The notes under the pieces: model-generated
Databases searched by the model: none
Seen by the model: only the letters and a program-made list of their open reading frames with translations
Told to the model about the DNA's origin: nothing
Translations under genes and position numbers: made by a program
Shown here: positions 6,790 through 16,387 of the stretch, piece by piece
Layout of the letters: every line of letters starts with the position of its first letter
How positions within the stretch are numbered: position 1 is the first letter of the stretch
Source of the DNA: Sodalinema lacuna_A
Lineage (GTDB): Bacteria > Cyanobacteriota > Cyanobacteriia > Cyanobacteriales > Geitlerinemataceae
DNA length: 64,000 bases
Direction: 5' to 3'
NCBI GenBank assembly: GCA_900149785.2
Contig: FSSI02000001.1
Coordinates: 1-64,000, forward strand

Positions 6790-8727
6790 CTAAATCGACG
6801 CCACCGGATCAGCCGCCGTCGCCAATTCCGTCTCTGGCAATTCCGCGCGTTCGGTGACAATACGCCGAAACTCCTCGCCGTCGATTTCCTCTTTCTCGAT
6901 TAACCGTTCCACCAACAAATCCATAACCACCCGATTCTCCCGTAGAATCCGACAGGCTTCTTCATAACAGCGTTGGGCCAGCGATCGCACATGACGGTCA
7001 ATTTGCGTGGCCATCTCCTCAGAATGGTCAGAACTCGGCATCAACTCCCGGCCCAAAAACACCTGATTATTGGGACTCTCCAAGGCCACCGGTCCGAGAT
7101 CCGACATTCCATAGAGGGTCACCATCTCTCGGGCCAAGGTAGACACCACCTTCAGGTCATTTCCCGCGCCGATGGTCACTTCAGAGTCTCCAAAGACCAC
7201 GTGTTCAGCGGCCCGTCCCCCCAGGGTAATGATAATGCGGTCAATCAGCCAAGCCCGAGTGTATAAGCCACTGTCGACCATATCTTCACTGTAGGTTTGT
7301 TGGGCAAAGCCACCCACGCCGCCGGAACGAGGCACGATGGTCACTTTGTTGAGGGGATCTGAGTTCTTCAGCAGCGTCATTAACATGGCATGGCCCACCT
7401 CGTGATAGGCGATGATGCGCTTTTTCTTGCTATCGAGGAGGGGTTGTAACTTCAGACCGATGGTGATGCGATCGATGGCATCCTCAACCTCCGACTCGCC
7501 AATGGCCTCTTTGCGACGACGGGCCGTGAGAATGGCGGCTTCATTGAGTAAATTGGCTAAATCTGCCCCAGAAAACCCTGGTGTGCGACGGGCCATTTTC
7601 TCTAAGGAGATATCGTCTCCTAATTTCTTATTGCGGGCGTGGACTTCCAAGATTCCCAAACGGCCATTATAGGTCGGCAGACTGACGCTCACTTGACGGT
7701 CAAAGCGTCCGGGACGCAAGAGGGCGGAATCGAGGACATCGGGACGGTTGGTGGCCGCAATCACGATCACACCGCTGTTGCCCTCAAAGCCATCCATCTC
7801 GGTCAAGAGTTGGTTTAGGGTTTGTTCTCGTTCGTCGTTACCGCCGCCAATGCCAGTTCCCCGCTGGCGGCCGACCGCGTCGATTTCATCGATGAAAATG
7901 AGACAGGGGGCATTTTCTTTGGCTTTGCGGAATAGATCTCGCACCCGAGACGCGCCAACCCCGACAAACATTTCGACAAATTCTGAGCCGGAAATACTAA
8001 AAAAGGGAACTCCCGCTTCTCCCGAAATTGCCCGTGCCAGGAGGGTTTTGCCGGTTCCTGGGGCGCCGACTAATAAGACTCCTCGGGGAATACGCGCACC
8101 GATGGCGCTGAATTTTTCGGGTTGTTTGAGGAAGGTGACGACTTCTTGGAGTTCTTCTTTGGCTTCCTCAATCCCGGCCACATCATCGAAGACTACCCCG
8201 GTTTTGGATTCCATATGGAAGCGAGCGCGGGATTTGCCGAAACTGAGGGCGTTATTTCCCGATTGACTCGAACGGCGGATGATGAGCATTAGACCGCCAA
8301 TCAGCAGAAAAATAATGATCAGTTGTACCAGCATCCCGGCGGCGGCACTATTGTCGGGAGTGGGGTTGATTTCGACTTCAATGTCGGGATTGTTGCGCAG
8401 TAGCCGCATCAGATCGGGGTTTTCTTCAAACACCTGAACTTCTTGCGGTTCGTCTTCTCCTGGGAGGGTGACGAGGGCGGTTTGCAGGGCCGGATCGAGT
8501 TCGATGCGCTCAACTTGGCCACTACGGACTCGCTCGATAAATTCACTGTAGGACAACTCACGGCTTTCGTCTTGGGCGACAACTGGACTGGCAATCACGG
8601 CTTGAACGACGGCCCAGGTGGCGGCGATCGCGGCTATGCGGGTGAGGGGACGTTTAGGCGCGAGGGTAGAGTCGGTGTGACGCTGAAAAGCCGAGCGAAG
8701 CCGAGTGAAGGTCCATTGACGAGTCAT
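6790..8727 (-). CDS. ftsH: FtsH ATP-dependent zinc metalloprotease
   Basis: A 645-residue membrane AAA+ protease that degrades damaged membrane proteins, in cyanobacteria notably photosystem II D1. It has two N-terminal membrane spans (about 32-51 and 132-150) flanking a lumenal/periplasmic domain. Walker A is GAPGTGKT (221-228) and Walker B is LIFIDEID. The second region of homology is in ATNRPD...LLRPGRFDR, and the protease site is HEVGH (442-446). The segment LNKVTIVPRSGGVGGFAQQ resembles FtsH1/FtsH3-type cyanobacterial paralogues more than FtsH2, but the paralogue number is not certain. Monocistronic, as judged by 206 bp of upstream space. Confidence 0.93.
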   Translation of the reverse strand: MTRQWTFTRLRSAFQRHTDSTLAPKRPLTRIAAIAATWAVVQAVIASPVVAQDESRELSYSEFIERVRSGQVERIELDPALQTALVTLPGEDEPQEVQVFEENPDLMRLLRNNPDIEVEINPTPDNSAAAGMLVQLIIIFLLIGGLMLIIRRSSQSGNNALSFGKSRARFHMESKTGVVFDDVAGIEEAKEELQEVVTFLKQPEKFSAIGARIPRGVLLVGAPGTGKTLLARAISGEAGVPFFSISGSEFVEMFVGVGASRVRDLFRKAKENAPCLIFIDEIDAVGRQRGTGIGGGNDEREQTLNQLLTEMDGFEGNSGVIVIAATNRPDVLDSALLRPGRFDRQVSVSLPTYNGRLGILEVHARNKKLGDDISLEKMARRTPGFSGADLANLLNEAAILTARRRKEAIGESEVEDAIDRITIGLKLQPLLDSKKKRIIAYHEVGHAMLMTLLKNSDPLNKVTIVPRSGGVGGFAQQTYSEDMVDSGLYTRAWLIDRIIITLGGRAAEHVVFGDSEVTIGAGNDLKVVSTLAREMVTLYGMSDLGPVALESPNNQVFLGRELMPSSDHSEEMATQIDRHVRSLAQRCYEEACRILRENRVVMDLLVERLIEKEEIDGEEFRRIVTERAELPETELATAADPVASI

Positions 8728-8934
8728 AGTGAGCGAGTCTTACTGAGTAAAATGCTACGTTTAGTCTAGCTTATTTGAACTGTGGTGGGGGTTCAGGCGC
8801 GGGCGATCGCCTGGGTGTTAAGAACGGGGGCCAGAACAGGGGCTAGAAAATTGGGAACCCCAAGACTCATCAAAGGTTGGTCTTGAGGTTTTTCTCGCGG
8901 ACTGGCATTGTACGGTTACCGCTTTTCGAGCGCT

Positions 8935-10659
8935 TTATTTGAGTTTGGCCAGTTTTTTCTCGCGCTGTTTTTGTTTTTTCTTCTCCCGTTTCGCTTTTTC
9001 TTTGCGCTCTTGTTCTAACCGTTTGGCTTCTAAGTCCGCTTTACGATGAGCTTCTTCTTTTTTCTCTAGGTAGTAGTCATAGTTGCCGTTAAACATCAAT
9101 AGTTCACCGTTGTGAACTTCGACAATTTTGTTGGCAACTTGTGAGATGAAGTAGCGATCGTGTGACACAATCAAGACGGTTCCGTCGTAATCGAGTAAGG
9201 CATTTTCCAACATCTCTTTGGCTGGAATATCCAAGTGATTGGTCGGCTCATCAAGAACCATTAAGTTGACGGGACGCAACAGCATTTTGGCGAGAGCCAG
9301 ACGGGCTTTCTCCCCTCCACTGAGGGCTGAGACGGGTTTGAAGACAGTTTCGCCACTAAAGAGAAATTGTCCGAGAAGGGTGCGGACTTCTTCATTTTTC
9401 CAGGTGGGAACTTCGTCATGAATAATGTCAATGACTTTCCGGTTTAAGTCCAGGGCTTCGGCTTGGTTTTGCTCAAAATAACCGGGAATGACGTTATGTT
9501 TACCCAGATCAACTCGCCCATCAATGGGTTGTTCCATCCCCATAATGAGCCGCAGTAGAGTGGATTTACCGGAGCCGTTGGGGCCGAGGAAGGCAATGCG
9601 ATCGCCCCGTTCAATTTCTAAGTTTGCACCGAGAAACAGCAGATCGTCACCATTGTAGCTATAGCTTAAATCCTCAATGGTAACCACGTCGCGTCCACTG
9701 CGAGGGGCTTCGGGAAACTTGAATTTGAGGGTTTTGACTTTGCCGACGGGGGCATCGATGCGTTCGACTTTATCGAGTTGTTTTTCGCGACTTTTGGCTT
9801 GAGTACTGCGGGTTGCACTGGCCCGGAACCGTTCGATGTAGGCTTGCTGTTTCTCGATCTCTTTCTGTTGACGTTCGTAGGTCGATTGCAGGGTGTTTAG
9901 GTTCTCGAATTTCTGTTCGAGATAGGCGCTGTAGTTGCCGAGATAGGTGTTGGAGACGCCACGCTCGGTTTCGACGATCTGGGTGCAAAGGCGATCGAGG
10001 AATTGGCGGTCATGGGAGACAATCACCATGGGGGTGTTAATGCCTTTGAGATAGGTTTCTAGCCATTCGATGGTTTCGAGATCGAGGTGGTTCGTCGGTT
10101 CGTCAAGCAGGAGCAGATCGGGGTCTTGTAGGAGGATTTTCCCTAAACTCATGCGCATTTGCCAGCCGCCGCTAAAGTCGCTGACGAGGCGATCGCCGTC
10201 GCTGGGATCGAAGCCGACTTCGGGGAGGATTTTCTCGATTTGGGCTTCGAGGCTATAGCCATCGAGGCCTTCAAATTGACGTTGTAGGCGATCGAGGTCA
10301 TGAATCAGTTGTTCGAGTTCGTCGGGATCGGCGCTTCCCATGGCCTCGGTGACCTGGTTGAGTTGATGTTGAACTCGGTTGGCTTCTTCAAAAACCGTCC
10401 AAAATTCGGCGCGGACGGTCCGACTCGGTTCAACTTCAAATTCTTGGGTGAGATAGGCAATTTTGAGGCTGGCGGGACGCACCACTTCACCGGCGGTGGG
10501 TTCGATTTCTCCGGCGACAATGCGCAGTTGGGTGGACTTCCCGGCACCGTTGGCCCCTACTAAGCCAATTCGATCGCCGGGTTTGACTTCCCAGGTGACG
10601 TTTTTGAGGACTTCAATCCCACCGGGATAAATTTTCTTGATGTTTTCGAGTCGGAGCAT
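8935..10659 (-). CDS. ABC-F family ATPase (ribosome-associated, Uup/EttA-like)
   Basis: A 574-residue soluble protein with two ABC ATPase modules and no membrane domain. The Walker A motifs are GANGAGKST and GPNGSGKST, and the signature motifs are FSGGWQMRM and LSGGEKARL. Both modules have LDEPTNHLD Walker B motifs. Between them lies the charged helical linker with QQKEIEKQQAYIERFR, which in ABC-F proteins reaches into the ribosomal E-site. The C-terminus is a Lys/Glu-rich coiled coil (KAKREKKKQKQREKK), as in Uup-like members that bind nucleic acid. The likely role is in translation quality control or ribosome assembly; specific function is not determined. Confidence 0.9.
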   Translation of the reverse strand: MLRLENIKKIYPGGIEVLKNVTWEVKPGDRIGLVGANGAGKSTQLRIVAGEIEPTAGEVVRPASLKIAYLTQEFEVEPSRTVRAEFWTVFEEANRVQHQLNQVTEAMGSADPDELEQLIHDLDRLQRQFEGLDGYSLEAQIEKILPEVGFDPSDGDRLVSDFSGGWQMRMSLGKILLQDPDLLLLDEPTNHLDLETIEWLETYLKGINTPMVIVSHDRQFLDRLCTQIVETERGVSNTYLGNYSAYLEQKFENLNTLQSTYERQQKEIEKQQAYIERFRASATRSTQAKSREKQLDKVERIDAPVGKVKTLKFKFPEAPRSGRDVVTIEDLSYSYNGDDLLFLGANLEIERGDRIAFLGPNGSGKSTLLRLIMGMEQPIDGRVDLGKHNVIPGYFEQNQAEALDLNRKVIDIIHDEVPTWKNEEVRTLLGQFLFSGETVFKPVSALSGGEKARLALAKMLLRPVNLMVLDEPTNHLDIPAKEMLENALLDYDGTVLIVSHDRYFISQVANKIVEVHNGELLMFNGNYDYYLEKKEEAHRKADLEAKRLEQERKEKAKREKKKQKQREKKLAKLK

Positions 10660-10788
10660 AAAAACCTTCGTTACGATCGCAGGGAGGACGAGTCAGACGC
10701 TGTGACGCGAGTTGTCTGACATTGACTTAACTGTAACAAACTGTTACCGACATCCCCAAGGGGGGAGTTCAGGGTAATTGATGACGGT

Positions 10789-11781
10789 TTAGGGGGGAGG
10801 TGGGGAGTCTGTTGGCGGCTGACGGATGGCCCGTTCGGCCCAGAGGCGATCGCTGGTCATGACTAAATCTAGGGCAAAGGCTTCGCTAAATTTCTCGTTG
10901 AGGCGATCGTACATCAATTGGCGGATGCGATCGTGGGCCAAGACTTGCCGGGTTAGCTCGTTGCTTGGGGACACGATGAGATAGAGCTGAATATACACGA
11001 TTTCTCCAAAGCGCCCGACCCGCAGAATGTGGTGTTCATGGGGGACGAGGCGCAGGGGGCGATCGAGGATCTTGCCGAGGCGCTGTTGCAGGTGGCGATC
11101 GCCTGAACGCTCTAACATCTCGAACCAGCCTTGTTTGGCCCAACGCCAGGGTTCCCGCACGGATAGCCAGACGACCACTAAGACGGCGATCGGATCGACG
11201 TAACGCAAGACTGACTGTTCTGGGTTTCCGGCCATGACCACCAGTCCAAAGATGGCGGCGATCGCCAATCCCATGGCCCCTTCGACAAACCAATGACGAG
11301 CATCAACGGTTCCTAGGGACAAAGACTGAGCGGGTCGTTGCTGTTGTCCCTGAAGTTGTCGGCCTTGGTAGCTGGCCAGAACCATGCCTCCTAGGGCAAT
11401 CACAGCCCCGTAAATCAGAGCAAACAGCGCCCGCACCACTCGCCCGCCACTACCGAGAGCGGCGATCGCAGCCAGTCCGGCAAATCCATAAATCACCAGA
11501 GACACGGCCCCCCGCAATACCTCTAATAAGGGTTCGAGGGCGGCATCGGCAAAGGGCAACCGTTCGGGATCTGGCTGAGCCAAACGGCGGTTGACCTGTC
11601 GGGCCATCAGGGCAATCAGGCCATTAAGGGCTGATAAGACGCCATCGAGAAGGATGACGTGCGATCGGGTCAGCAGGCCAAAGACAAGCCCCAACCCCGC
11701 TAAGGCAAGGTTGCCCCAAATGGCCACCCGCAAAATCTGTTCGCCAGGACGTTGAGCCAGCTCGGAGTCGCTCGAAGACAT
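10789..11781 (-). CDS. Cation diffusion facilitator (CDF) family transporter
   Basis: A 330-residue membrane protein with about six hydrophobic segments in the first 215 residues. The N-terminal pattern IWGNLALAGLGLVFGLLTRSHVILLDGVLSALNG (given in parts) corresponds to TM1-TM2 of the CDF family, with the aspartate of the metal site in LLDGVLSALN. A soluble C-terminal domain follows (about 220-330). CDF proteins export Zn, Fe, Mn or Co by proton antiport. The usual second HxxxD site in TM5 is replaced here by HWFVEGAMGL, so metal specificity cannot be predicted. No metal-regulator gene is adjacent. Confidence 0.75.
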   Translation of the reverse strand: MSSSDSELAQRPGEQILRVAIWGNLALAGLGLVFGLLTRSHVILLDGVLSALNGLIALMARQVNRRLAQPDPERLPFADAALEPLLEVLRGAVSLVIYGFAGLAAIAALGSGGRVVRALFALIYGAVIALGGMVLASYQGRQLQGQQQRPAQSLSLGTVDARHWFVEGAMGLAIAAIFGLVVMAGNPEQSVLRYVDPIAVLVVVWLSVREPWRWAKQGWFEMLERSGDRHLQQRLGKILDRPLRLVPHEHHILRVGRFGEIVYIQLYLIVSPSNELTRQVLAHDRIRQLMYDRLNEKFSEAFALDLVMTSDRLWAERAIRQPPTDSPPPP

Positions 11782-11937
11782 TGGATCGCCCTCATTGGTT
11801 CCAAAAAACAGGACACAATAAATAGGACATTATAGAATATCCCAGTTTTTATCTCGCAAAGGTTTTTGCATTCCTGGCTGTCCTTTTTTAACTGTCTATT
11901 TGTTGAGTTTATCCTGAGGGATCTCAGCTAACTGCTG

Positions 11938-12654
11938 CTAACTGCTATTGTCCTGAATCTTAACGGGAGCCTCAAACTTATAGCCGACACCGCGCACCGT
12001 TTGAATCATCGAGGGTTGATTGGAATCCCCTTCAATTTTGCGGCGGATTTGCCCAATATGGACATCGACCACCCGCTGATCTCCGACATAATCGTAATCC
12101 CAAACCTCCTGGAGCAATTCTGAACGTCGCCAGACTCGACCGGGGTTACGGGCCAGGAAATGTAGCAAATCAAACTCCAGAGCGGTCAAAAGAATCGGAT
12201 CATTGCCCAGAGTCACCTCACGGCTACCGGGATCAATCAACAAATTCCCTAAAACAATGCCATTTTGAGGGCTGGGGGCGACGCTGCGCTGTCGTTTTAA
12301 AACGGCGCCTACTCTCGCTCCTAACTCAGCTAGACTGAAGGGTTTGGTTAAATAATCATCTGCCCCCTTCTCAAATCCACGAACAACATCATCTTCATCA
12401 CTACGACTCGTCAGCATCATAATATAGACCCCCGTGCGTCTTTGCATTTCCTGACAGAGCTGATAGCCTGTCGTGTCGGGCAAATTCACATCAAGAATGA
12501 CTAAGTTCGGGTTGAGCCGTTCAAAGAGGGCGAGGGCAGTTTTGCCATCCTCAGCGGCTTCCACAACATAGTCTTCCTGCTTACTTAAGAAGCGGTGGAT
12601 TAAATTCCGAACTGCGATATCGTCATCAACGACCAGAATTTTGGCGGGAGCCAT
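11938..12654 (-). CDS. OmpR/PhoB-family response regulator
   Basis: A 238-residue two-component regulator, with its start at MAPAKILVVDDD (ATG at 12654). The longer reading adds 35 residues with no receiver-like sequence. The receiver domain has the acidic cluster D10-D12, the phospho-acceptor Asp55 in VILDVNLPD, Thr/Ser in MLTSRSD and the Lys in DYLTKPF. The C-terminal winged-helix domain ends ...MIQTVRGVGYKFE, as in OmpR/PhoB proteins. It is not RpaA or RpaB as I remember them, so no symbol is given. No histidine kinase gene is adjacent, so its partner must lie elsewhere. Confidence 0.9.
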   Translation of the reverse strand: MAPAKILVVDDDIAVRNLIHRFLSKQEDYVVEAAEDGKTALALFERLNPNLVILDVNLPDTTGYQLCQEMQRRTGVYIMMLTSRSDEDDVVRGFEKGADDYLTKPFSLAELGARVGAVLKRQRSVAPSPQNGIVLGNLLIDPGSREVTLGNDPILLTALEFDLLHFLARNPGRVWRRSELLQEVWDYDYVGDQRVVDVHIGQIRRKIEGDSNQPSMIQTVRGVGYKFEAPVKIQDNSS

Positions 12655-12934
12655 GACCACACTTGCTTGTCTTAAACCTGAATCAAACCAATTGTACGGG
12701 AGTTCGGGCGAGTCATGGAGAATATCGCCAATGACACCACACCGAAGACGGTACGACAACCTGATTAACTCTATTATCGGACGAATTGAGGCAAACGCAC
12801 AAGTGAAGACCCTTGACTTGGGAAGTTTTCTGGCTTAAAGCCCGCTGAATTGAAAAAGCGCCGAGTCAAAGTGACAACACCAACTTCCCCGTAGATGACT
12901 AACATGATATAGCACAATCAAGCTGAATCAAGGG

Positions 12935-13291
12935 ATGTCCAATTCTCAACTCAATCTAAACTTCGGTGATGGGTCTGTTTCCCTGAGCTTTTCTAAGGAG
13001 GCCGCCCAGGATCTGCAAGGGGCCTTACAGGAGTTACTCGGGCGACTCAAAGCCGTGGCGACGAACCCGGCTGGGGGGTCACAACGGCCAAGCCCCCAAA
13101 AGCCGATGGAGTACCGCTATCAGGGGCCGGTGTTTCTTGAGGTCTTCTGTAACCCCAACATTTGGGCCAGTCCCTTTGCGGCCAAAATCCTGCTCACAGT
13201 CCGTGATGAGCGGATTCGCTTAACCACAGAGGTAGACTTGACCCAAGTCCTCGAAGATCTCGAACAGTATTTGCAACAGTTCGAGGACTAA
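12935..13291 (+). CDS. Conserved hypothetical protein
   Basis: A small acidic 118-residue protein, MSNSQLNLNFGDGSVSLSFS..., with no signal peptide or membrane span. It has a first beta/helix segment, then a Pro/Gln-rich linker (about 48-60), then a compact beta-alpha domain ending in ...LEDLEQYLQQFED. I recognise no family; the composition fits the surrounding genes. A probable terminator follows. Confidence 0.6.
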   Translation: MSNSQLNLNFGDGSVSLSFSKEAAQDLQGALQELLGRLKAVATNPAGGSQRPSPQKPMEYRYQGPVFLEVFCNPNIWASPFAAKILLTVRDERIRLTTEVDLTQVLEDLEQYLQQFED

Positions 13292-13331
13292 CGAGATCAC
13301 AGCAGCACTGCCATGAGATAACCAGGACATG

Positions 13332-13384
13332 AACTAGGGGCAAGGGGTGCGGGGTTGATTCCGGACAATTCCCCTAGTTTTTTT
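13332..13384 (+). terminator. Probable terminator before tRNA-Thr
   Basis: The arms aactagggg (13332-13340) and cccctagtt (13371-13379) can pair around a GC-rich loop and are followed by a run of T. It would end transcription of the small upstream gene. Confidence 0.5.
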
Positions 13385-13434
13385 CTGGTGTTTTGAGGAA
13401 ACCTGGGTACAATAATGGGTATAATAAGTTTTGT

Positions 13435-13506
13435 GCTGGTGTAGCTCAGTGGTAGAGCAGCTGATTTGTAATCAGCCGGTCGCAAGTTCAAATCTTGTCA
13501 CCAGCT
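13435..13506 (+). tRNA. trnT-UGU: tRNA-Thr (anticodon TGT)
   Basis: The cloverleaf is complete: acceptor GCTGGTG/CACCAGC, D arm GCTC...GAGC, anticodon stem GCTGA/TCAGC with loop TTTGTAA (anticodon TGT, Thr), and T arm with TTCAAAT. CCA is not encoded. A TATAAT box lies ten bases upstream (13420-13425). The 3' end overlaps the last codons of the convergent rqcH-like gene by 19 bp. Confidence 0.95.
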
Positions 13507-15239
13507 TTTTTTCCCTCAATCAACGGTTCAACCTGTCCGGGATTGCCCCAGAGGACGGTTTCGTGCTTATAGATCGCCATGCCCGGTTTGGCCCCTTTGG
13601 GCTTATAGACATATTTGGGCTGGGCATAGACCACCGGCGCTGCGTCACTATCACGGGCGCGACTGTAGTAGGCGGCAATGTCGGCGGCAAATTGCAGGTC
13701 TTTGGCATCCGGTTGACTGCCGGGTGGAACTCGTAGCAGGACGTGACTGCCGGGGATTTCTTGGGTATGAAACCAGAGGTCGTAGTCGTTGGCTAGGCGG
13801 AAGGAGAGTTGGTCGTTCTGGCGGTTGTTGCGACCGACGAGGAGATCTAGTCCGCTGGGGGTCTGGAAGTGATGGAAGGGATCGGGGTTGTTGCTTCGTT
13901 GCGGACGGTATTGGGGTGAGGCGAGATAGTCTTGTTCGACGAGTTCGTCACGGATATCTTCGAGGGCGCTGAGGTCGTCGGGCTGTTGATAGCGATCGAG
14001 TTGGTCGAGGGCGGCTTCGACTTGTTGCAGGTAGCTTATTTCTGCCTCTGTGGCGCTTAGGAGGGGCTGAACGGCTTGTTTGGCTCGTTTGAGTTTTTGA
14101 TGCCGTTTATAGAGCGCCTGGGCGTTGCTGACGGCATTTTTTTCGGGGTCTAGGGGGATGGTGATGGGGTCGCCGGTTTCAAAGTCGGCGAGGGTGATTT
14201 CTCTGAGGCCTGGGGTCCAGTCTTGGAGATGGGCCATGAGTAAATCGGCTTGTTGGCGCTGTTGGTCGGCGTCGTGGGACTGTTGGAGTTTGTCGAGGAA
14301 GGTTTGGCGTTTGGTGTTGAGCTTCTTTAGGGTTTGGTTGAGTTTTTGGCTGAGTTGATGTCGTAGTTGTTGGAAGAGTTGTTGGTTGAGGCGATCGCGG
14401 TAGTAGCGATCGATGAGTTGCTGAATGTCGCTGACGGGGGTATGGGCATCCCAACCGAGGACGCTGTAGCCTGTATCGGTCCAGCCTGGTTGAAAGGTCT
14501 GGTTTTCTAAGATTTTCAGCCATTCTTGCCAACTCTCAAAGAGGCGTTGCCAATCGGCGTCGCTGAGTTGGTGGGTGGAGGTGTCGGGGTCGAGGTTGGC
14601 CCGGGCGCACAGCGATCGCACCAGGTCGGAACTCAGCCCACGATAGGGGGCCAGCAGGTTGCGCCGCAGGGAGTTGGGAATCAGGCTAATCCGCTCTCGC
14701 CAACGTTCAAAGGATTCGTCGAGTCGGGGGGTAGCCCCGGTCATGGCTGGGGGCGGTTCGTAGGGTTGTCCGGTGAGAATTGGCCGCAGGCGCGATTGTT
14801 GGGCGCTGACTTGATGGGCGGCGGTGATGATGAGGTTCTCGGCGTTGGTGAGGATGACGTTGCTATATTTGCCCATGATTTCGACGTAGAGATGTCCTAG
14901 GAGGGGATCTCCGGGACGGCGGGCAAATTGGAAGTCGAGGACTCGTTCCCAGGGGGAGATGGGGGTAACGTCAACCAGGGCTAGGCCCTTGAGTTGGTGG
15001 CGCAGTTGGTCGCTGAAGGTGAAGGTGTCGGGAACTTTGGGGGGTGGGCTAGTTAGACATAGATGGGCGGCTTGGGGATGCCAAGATAGCCGTAGCCAGC
15101 CGCGACGGTCGAGGGTGCGTAGGGCTAGGGCTAGTTGGGTGCGATCGCTTTGAATGACTTGTTCAAGACGAGCGGGAAGCCAAGATGTCCGAAAATCGGC
15201 ATAAATGGCGCAAAGTGTGGTGAAATCGACGGGTTGCAC
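13488..15239 (-). CDS. rqcH: NFACT-family protein (RqcH/Rqc2-like)
   Basis: A 583-residue protein of the NFACT family (formerly annotated fibronectin-binding). In bacteria RqcH binds stalled 50S subunits and recruits tRNA-Ala to add C-terminal alanine tails that mark nascent chains for degradation. The N-terminal NFACT-N region includes LYVEIMGKYSNVILTNAENL. A long coiled coil rich in Gln/Lys (about 270-400) follows, and the C-terminal NFACT-R domain has the signature DLWFHTQEIPGSHVLLR. Its last six codons and stop are antisense to the acceptor and T arm of tRNA-Thr, so the C-terminal tail (KKAGDKI) may be a shifted end. The start is ATG 15239. Confidence 0.85.
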   Translation of the reverse strand: MQPVDFTTLCAIYADFRTSWLPARLEQVIQSDRTQLALALRTLDRRGWLRLSWHPQAAHLCLTSPPPKVPDTFTFSDQLRHQLKGLALVDVTPISPWERVLDFQFARRPGDPLLGHLYVEIMGKYSNVILTNAENLIITAAHQVSAQQSRLRPILTGQPYEPPPAMTGATPRLDESFERWRERISLIPNSLRRNLLAPYRGLSSDLVRSLCARANLDPDTSTHQLSDADWQRLFESWQEWLKILENQTFQPGWTDTGYSVLGWDAHTPVSDIQQLIDRYYRDRLNQQLFQQLRHQLSQKLNQTLKKLNTKRQTFLDKLQQSHDADQQRQQADLLMAHLQDWTPGLREITLADFETGDPITIPLDPEKNAVSNAQALYKRHQKLKRAKQAVQPLLSATEAEISYLQQVEAALDQLDRYQQPDDLSALEDIRDELVEQDYLASPQYRPQRSNNPDPFHHFQTPSGLDLLVGRNNRQNDQLSFRLANDYDLWFHTQEIPGSHVLLRVPPGSQPDAKDLQFAADIAAYYSRARDSDAAPVVYAQPKYVYKPKGAKPGMAIYKHETVLWGNPGQVEPLIEGKKAGDKI

Positions 15240-15435
15240 AGGACGGGTGAGGGGCTGAAATCTTTATAGGAACTTGAATTGAGCCGATAGCGTTGGGGGA
15301 GATGACCTCGGCTGAGGAGGGGTGCGATTTTTCTGGGATTTGCGCCACCTCAGCCAAAATTTTGGATTCTATCTACCATGAGAGTTAGATACTGTCGTTA
15401 CTACCCTCCTCACACGAGATAGCCAAGGATTAATC

Positions 15436-15702
15436 ATGGATATTCAGCTTATTAACATCGGCTTTGGCAATATCGTTTCGGCGAATCGCGTTGTTGCCAT
15501 CGTTAGCCCCGAGTCGGCTCCCATTAAGCGTATCATTATCGATGCCAGAGAGCGGGGTCAGTTGGTGGATGCCACCTATGGCCGGCGAACTCGTGCGGTG
15601 ATTGTGACGGATTCGAGTCATGTGATTCTCTCGGCCATTCAACCCGAAACCGTTGCCAACCGCTTTGTTTTCAATAAAGATGGTAAGGAGGCTCACACGT
15701 AA
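15436..15702 (+). CDS. remA: RemA/DUF370-family DNA-binding regulator
   Basis: An 88-residue protein, MDIQLINIGFGNIVSANRVV..., matching the RemA (DUF370) family throughout, including RIIIDARERGQLVDATYGRR and VILSAIQPETVANRF. In Bacillus, RemA is a ring-forming transcriptional activator of matrix genes, and its gene sits next to gmk. Here gmk follows 81 bp downstream on the same strand, so the remA-gmk pairing is preserved. The role in cyanobacteria is not established. The start is ATG 15436. Confidence 0.9.
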   Translation: MDIQLINIGFGNIVSANRVVAIVSPESAPIKRIIIDARERGQLVDATYGRRTRAVIVTDSSHVILSAIQPETVANRFVFNKDGKEAHT

Positions 15703-15783
15703 CAGCCTGGCGCTGTAGGTATTGACCCCACAGCTACGTAATTTCAGATCGACCATTCTCGAAGGAATGGCCGCAACGACATC

Positions 15784-16335
15784 ATGACCGTTGGAAAATT
15801 AATTGTACTGACTGGTCCGAGTGGGGTTGGTAAGGGGACGTTATTGCGATCGCTGCGCCAACGCCACCCGGAACTTTATTTGTCGATTTCGGCGACGACG
15901 CGTACTCCCCGTCCGGGAGAAGTGGATGGGGTGGATTATTATTTTCTCCGTCGGGCCGAGTTTGAGGAGAAGATTGCCCAGGATGCGTTTGTTGAATGGG
16001 CTGAGTTTGCTGGAAATTATTATGGAACCCCACGCCAATCGTTGGAAACTCAGATGGCGCAGGGTCATTGGGTGATTTTAGAGATTGAAGTTGAAGGCGC
16101 CCGCCAAGTGCGTCGGATGTTCCCCGAGGCGTTGTTGGTGTTTGTTCGTCCTCCTTCGTTTGCGGAGTTGGAACGGCGACTACGGGGACGCGATCGCGAC
16201 TCGGAAGCGGCGATTCAGCGACGACTTGAACGGGCGAAAGAGGAACTTCAAGCGGCCGACGAGTTCGATGTACAGGTGACTAATGCAGTGGTTGAAGAGG
16301 CGATGCTGGCGCTTGAAGCGGCGGTTTTTGCTTAA
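15784..16335 (+). CDS. gmk: Guanylate kinase
   Basis: A 183-residue enzyme converting GMP plus ATP to GDP plus ADP. It has the P-loop GPSGVGKGT, the GMP-binding block SISATTRTPRPGEVDGVDY, and the lid and core segments EWAEFAGNYYGTP and VILEIEVEGARQVR. Near the C-terminus is RLERAKEELQAADEFD. The length is slightly shorter than many homologues but complete to the final helix. It is probably co-transcribed with remA. Confidence 0.95.
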   Translation: MTVGKLIVLTGPSGVGKGTLLRSLRQRHPELYLSISATTRTPRPGEVDGVDYYFLRRAEFEEKIAQDAFVEWAEFAGNYYGTPRQSLETQMAQGHWVILEIEVEGARQVRRMFPEALLVFVRPPSFAELERRLRGRDRDSEAAIQRRLERAKEELQAADEFDVQVTNAVVEEAMLALEAAVFA

Positions 16336-16387
16336 TCTTGGTTGAGTGCAGGGGTCAAGATGTGGGAAAAACTAGATAGAAGAGCGA

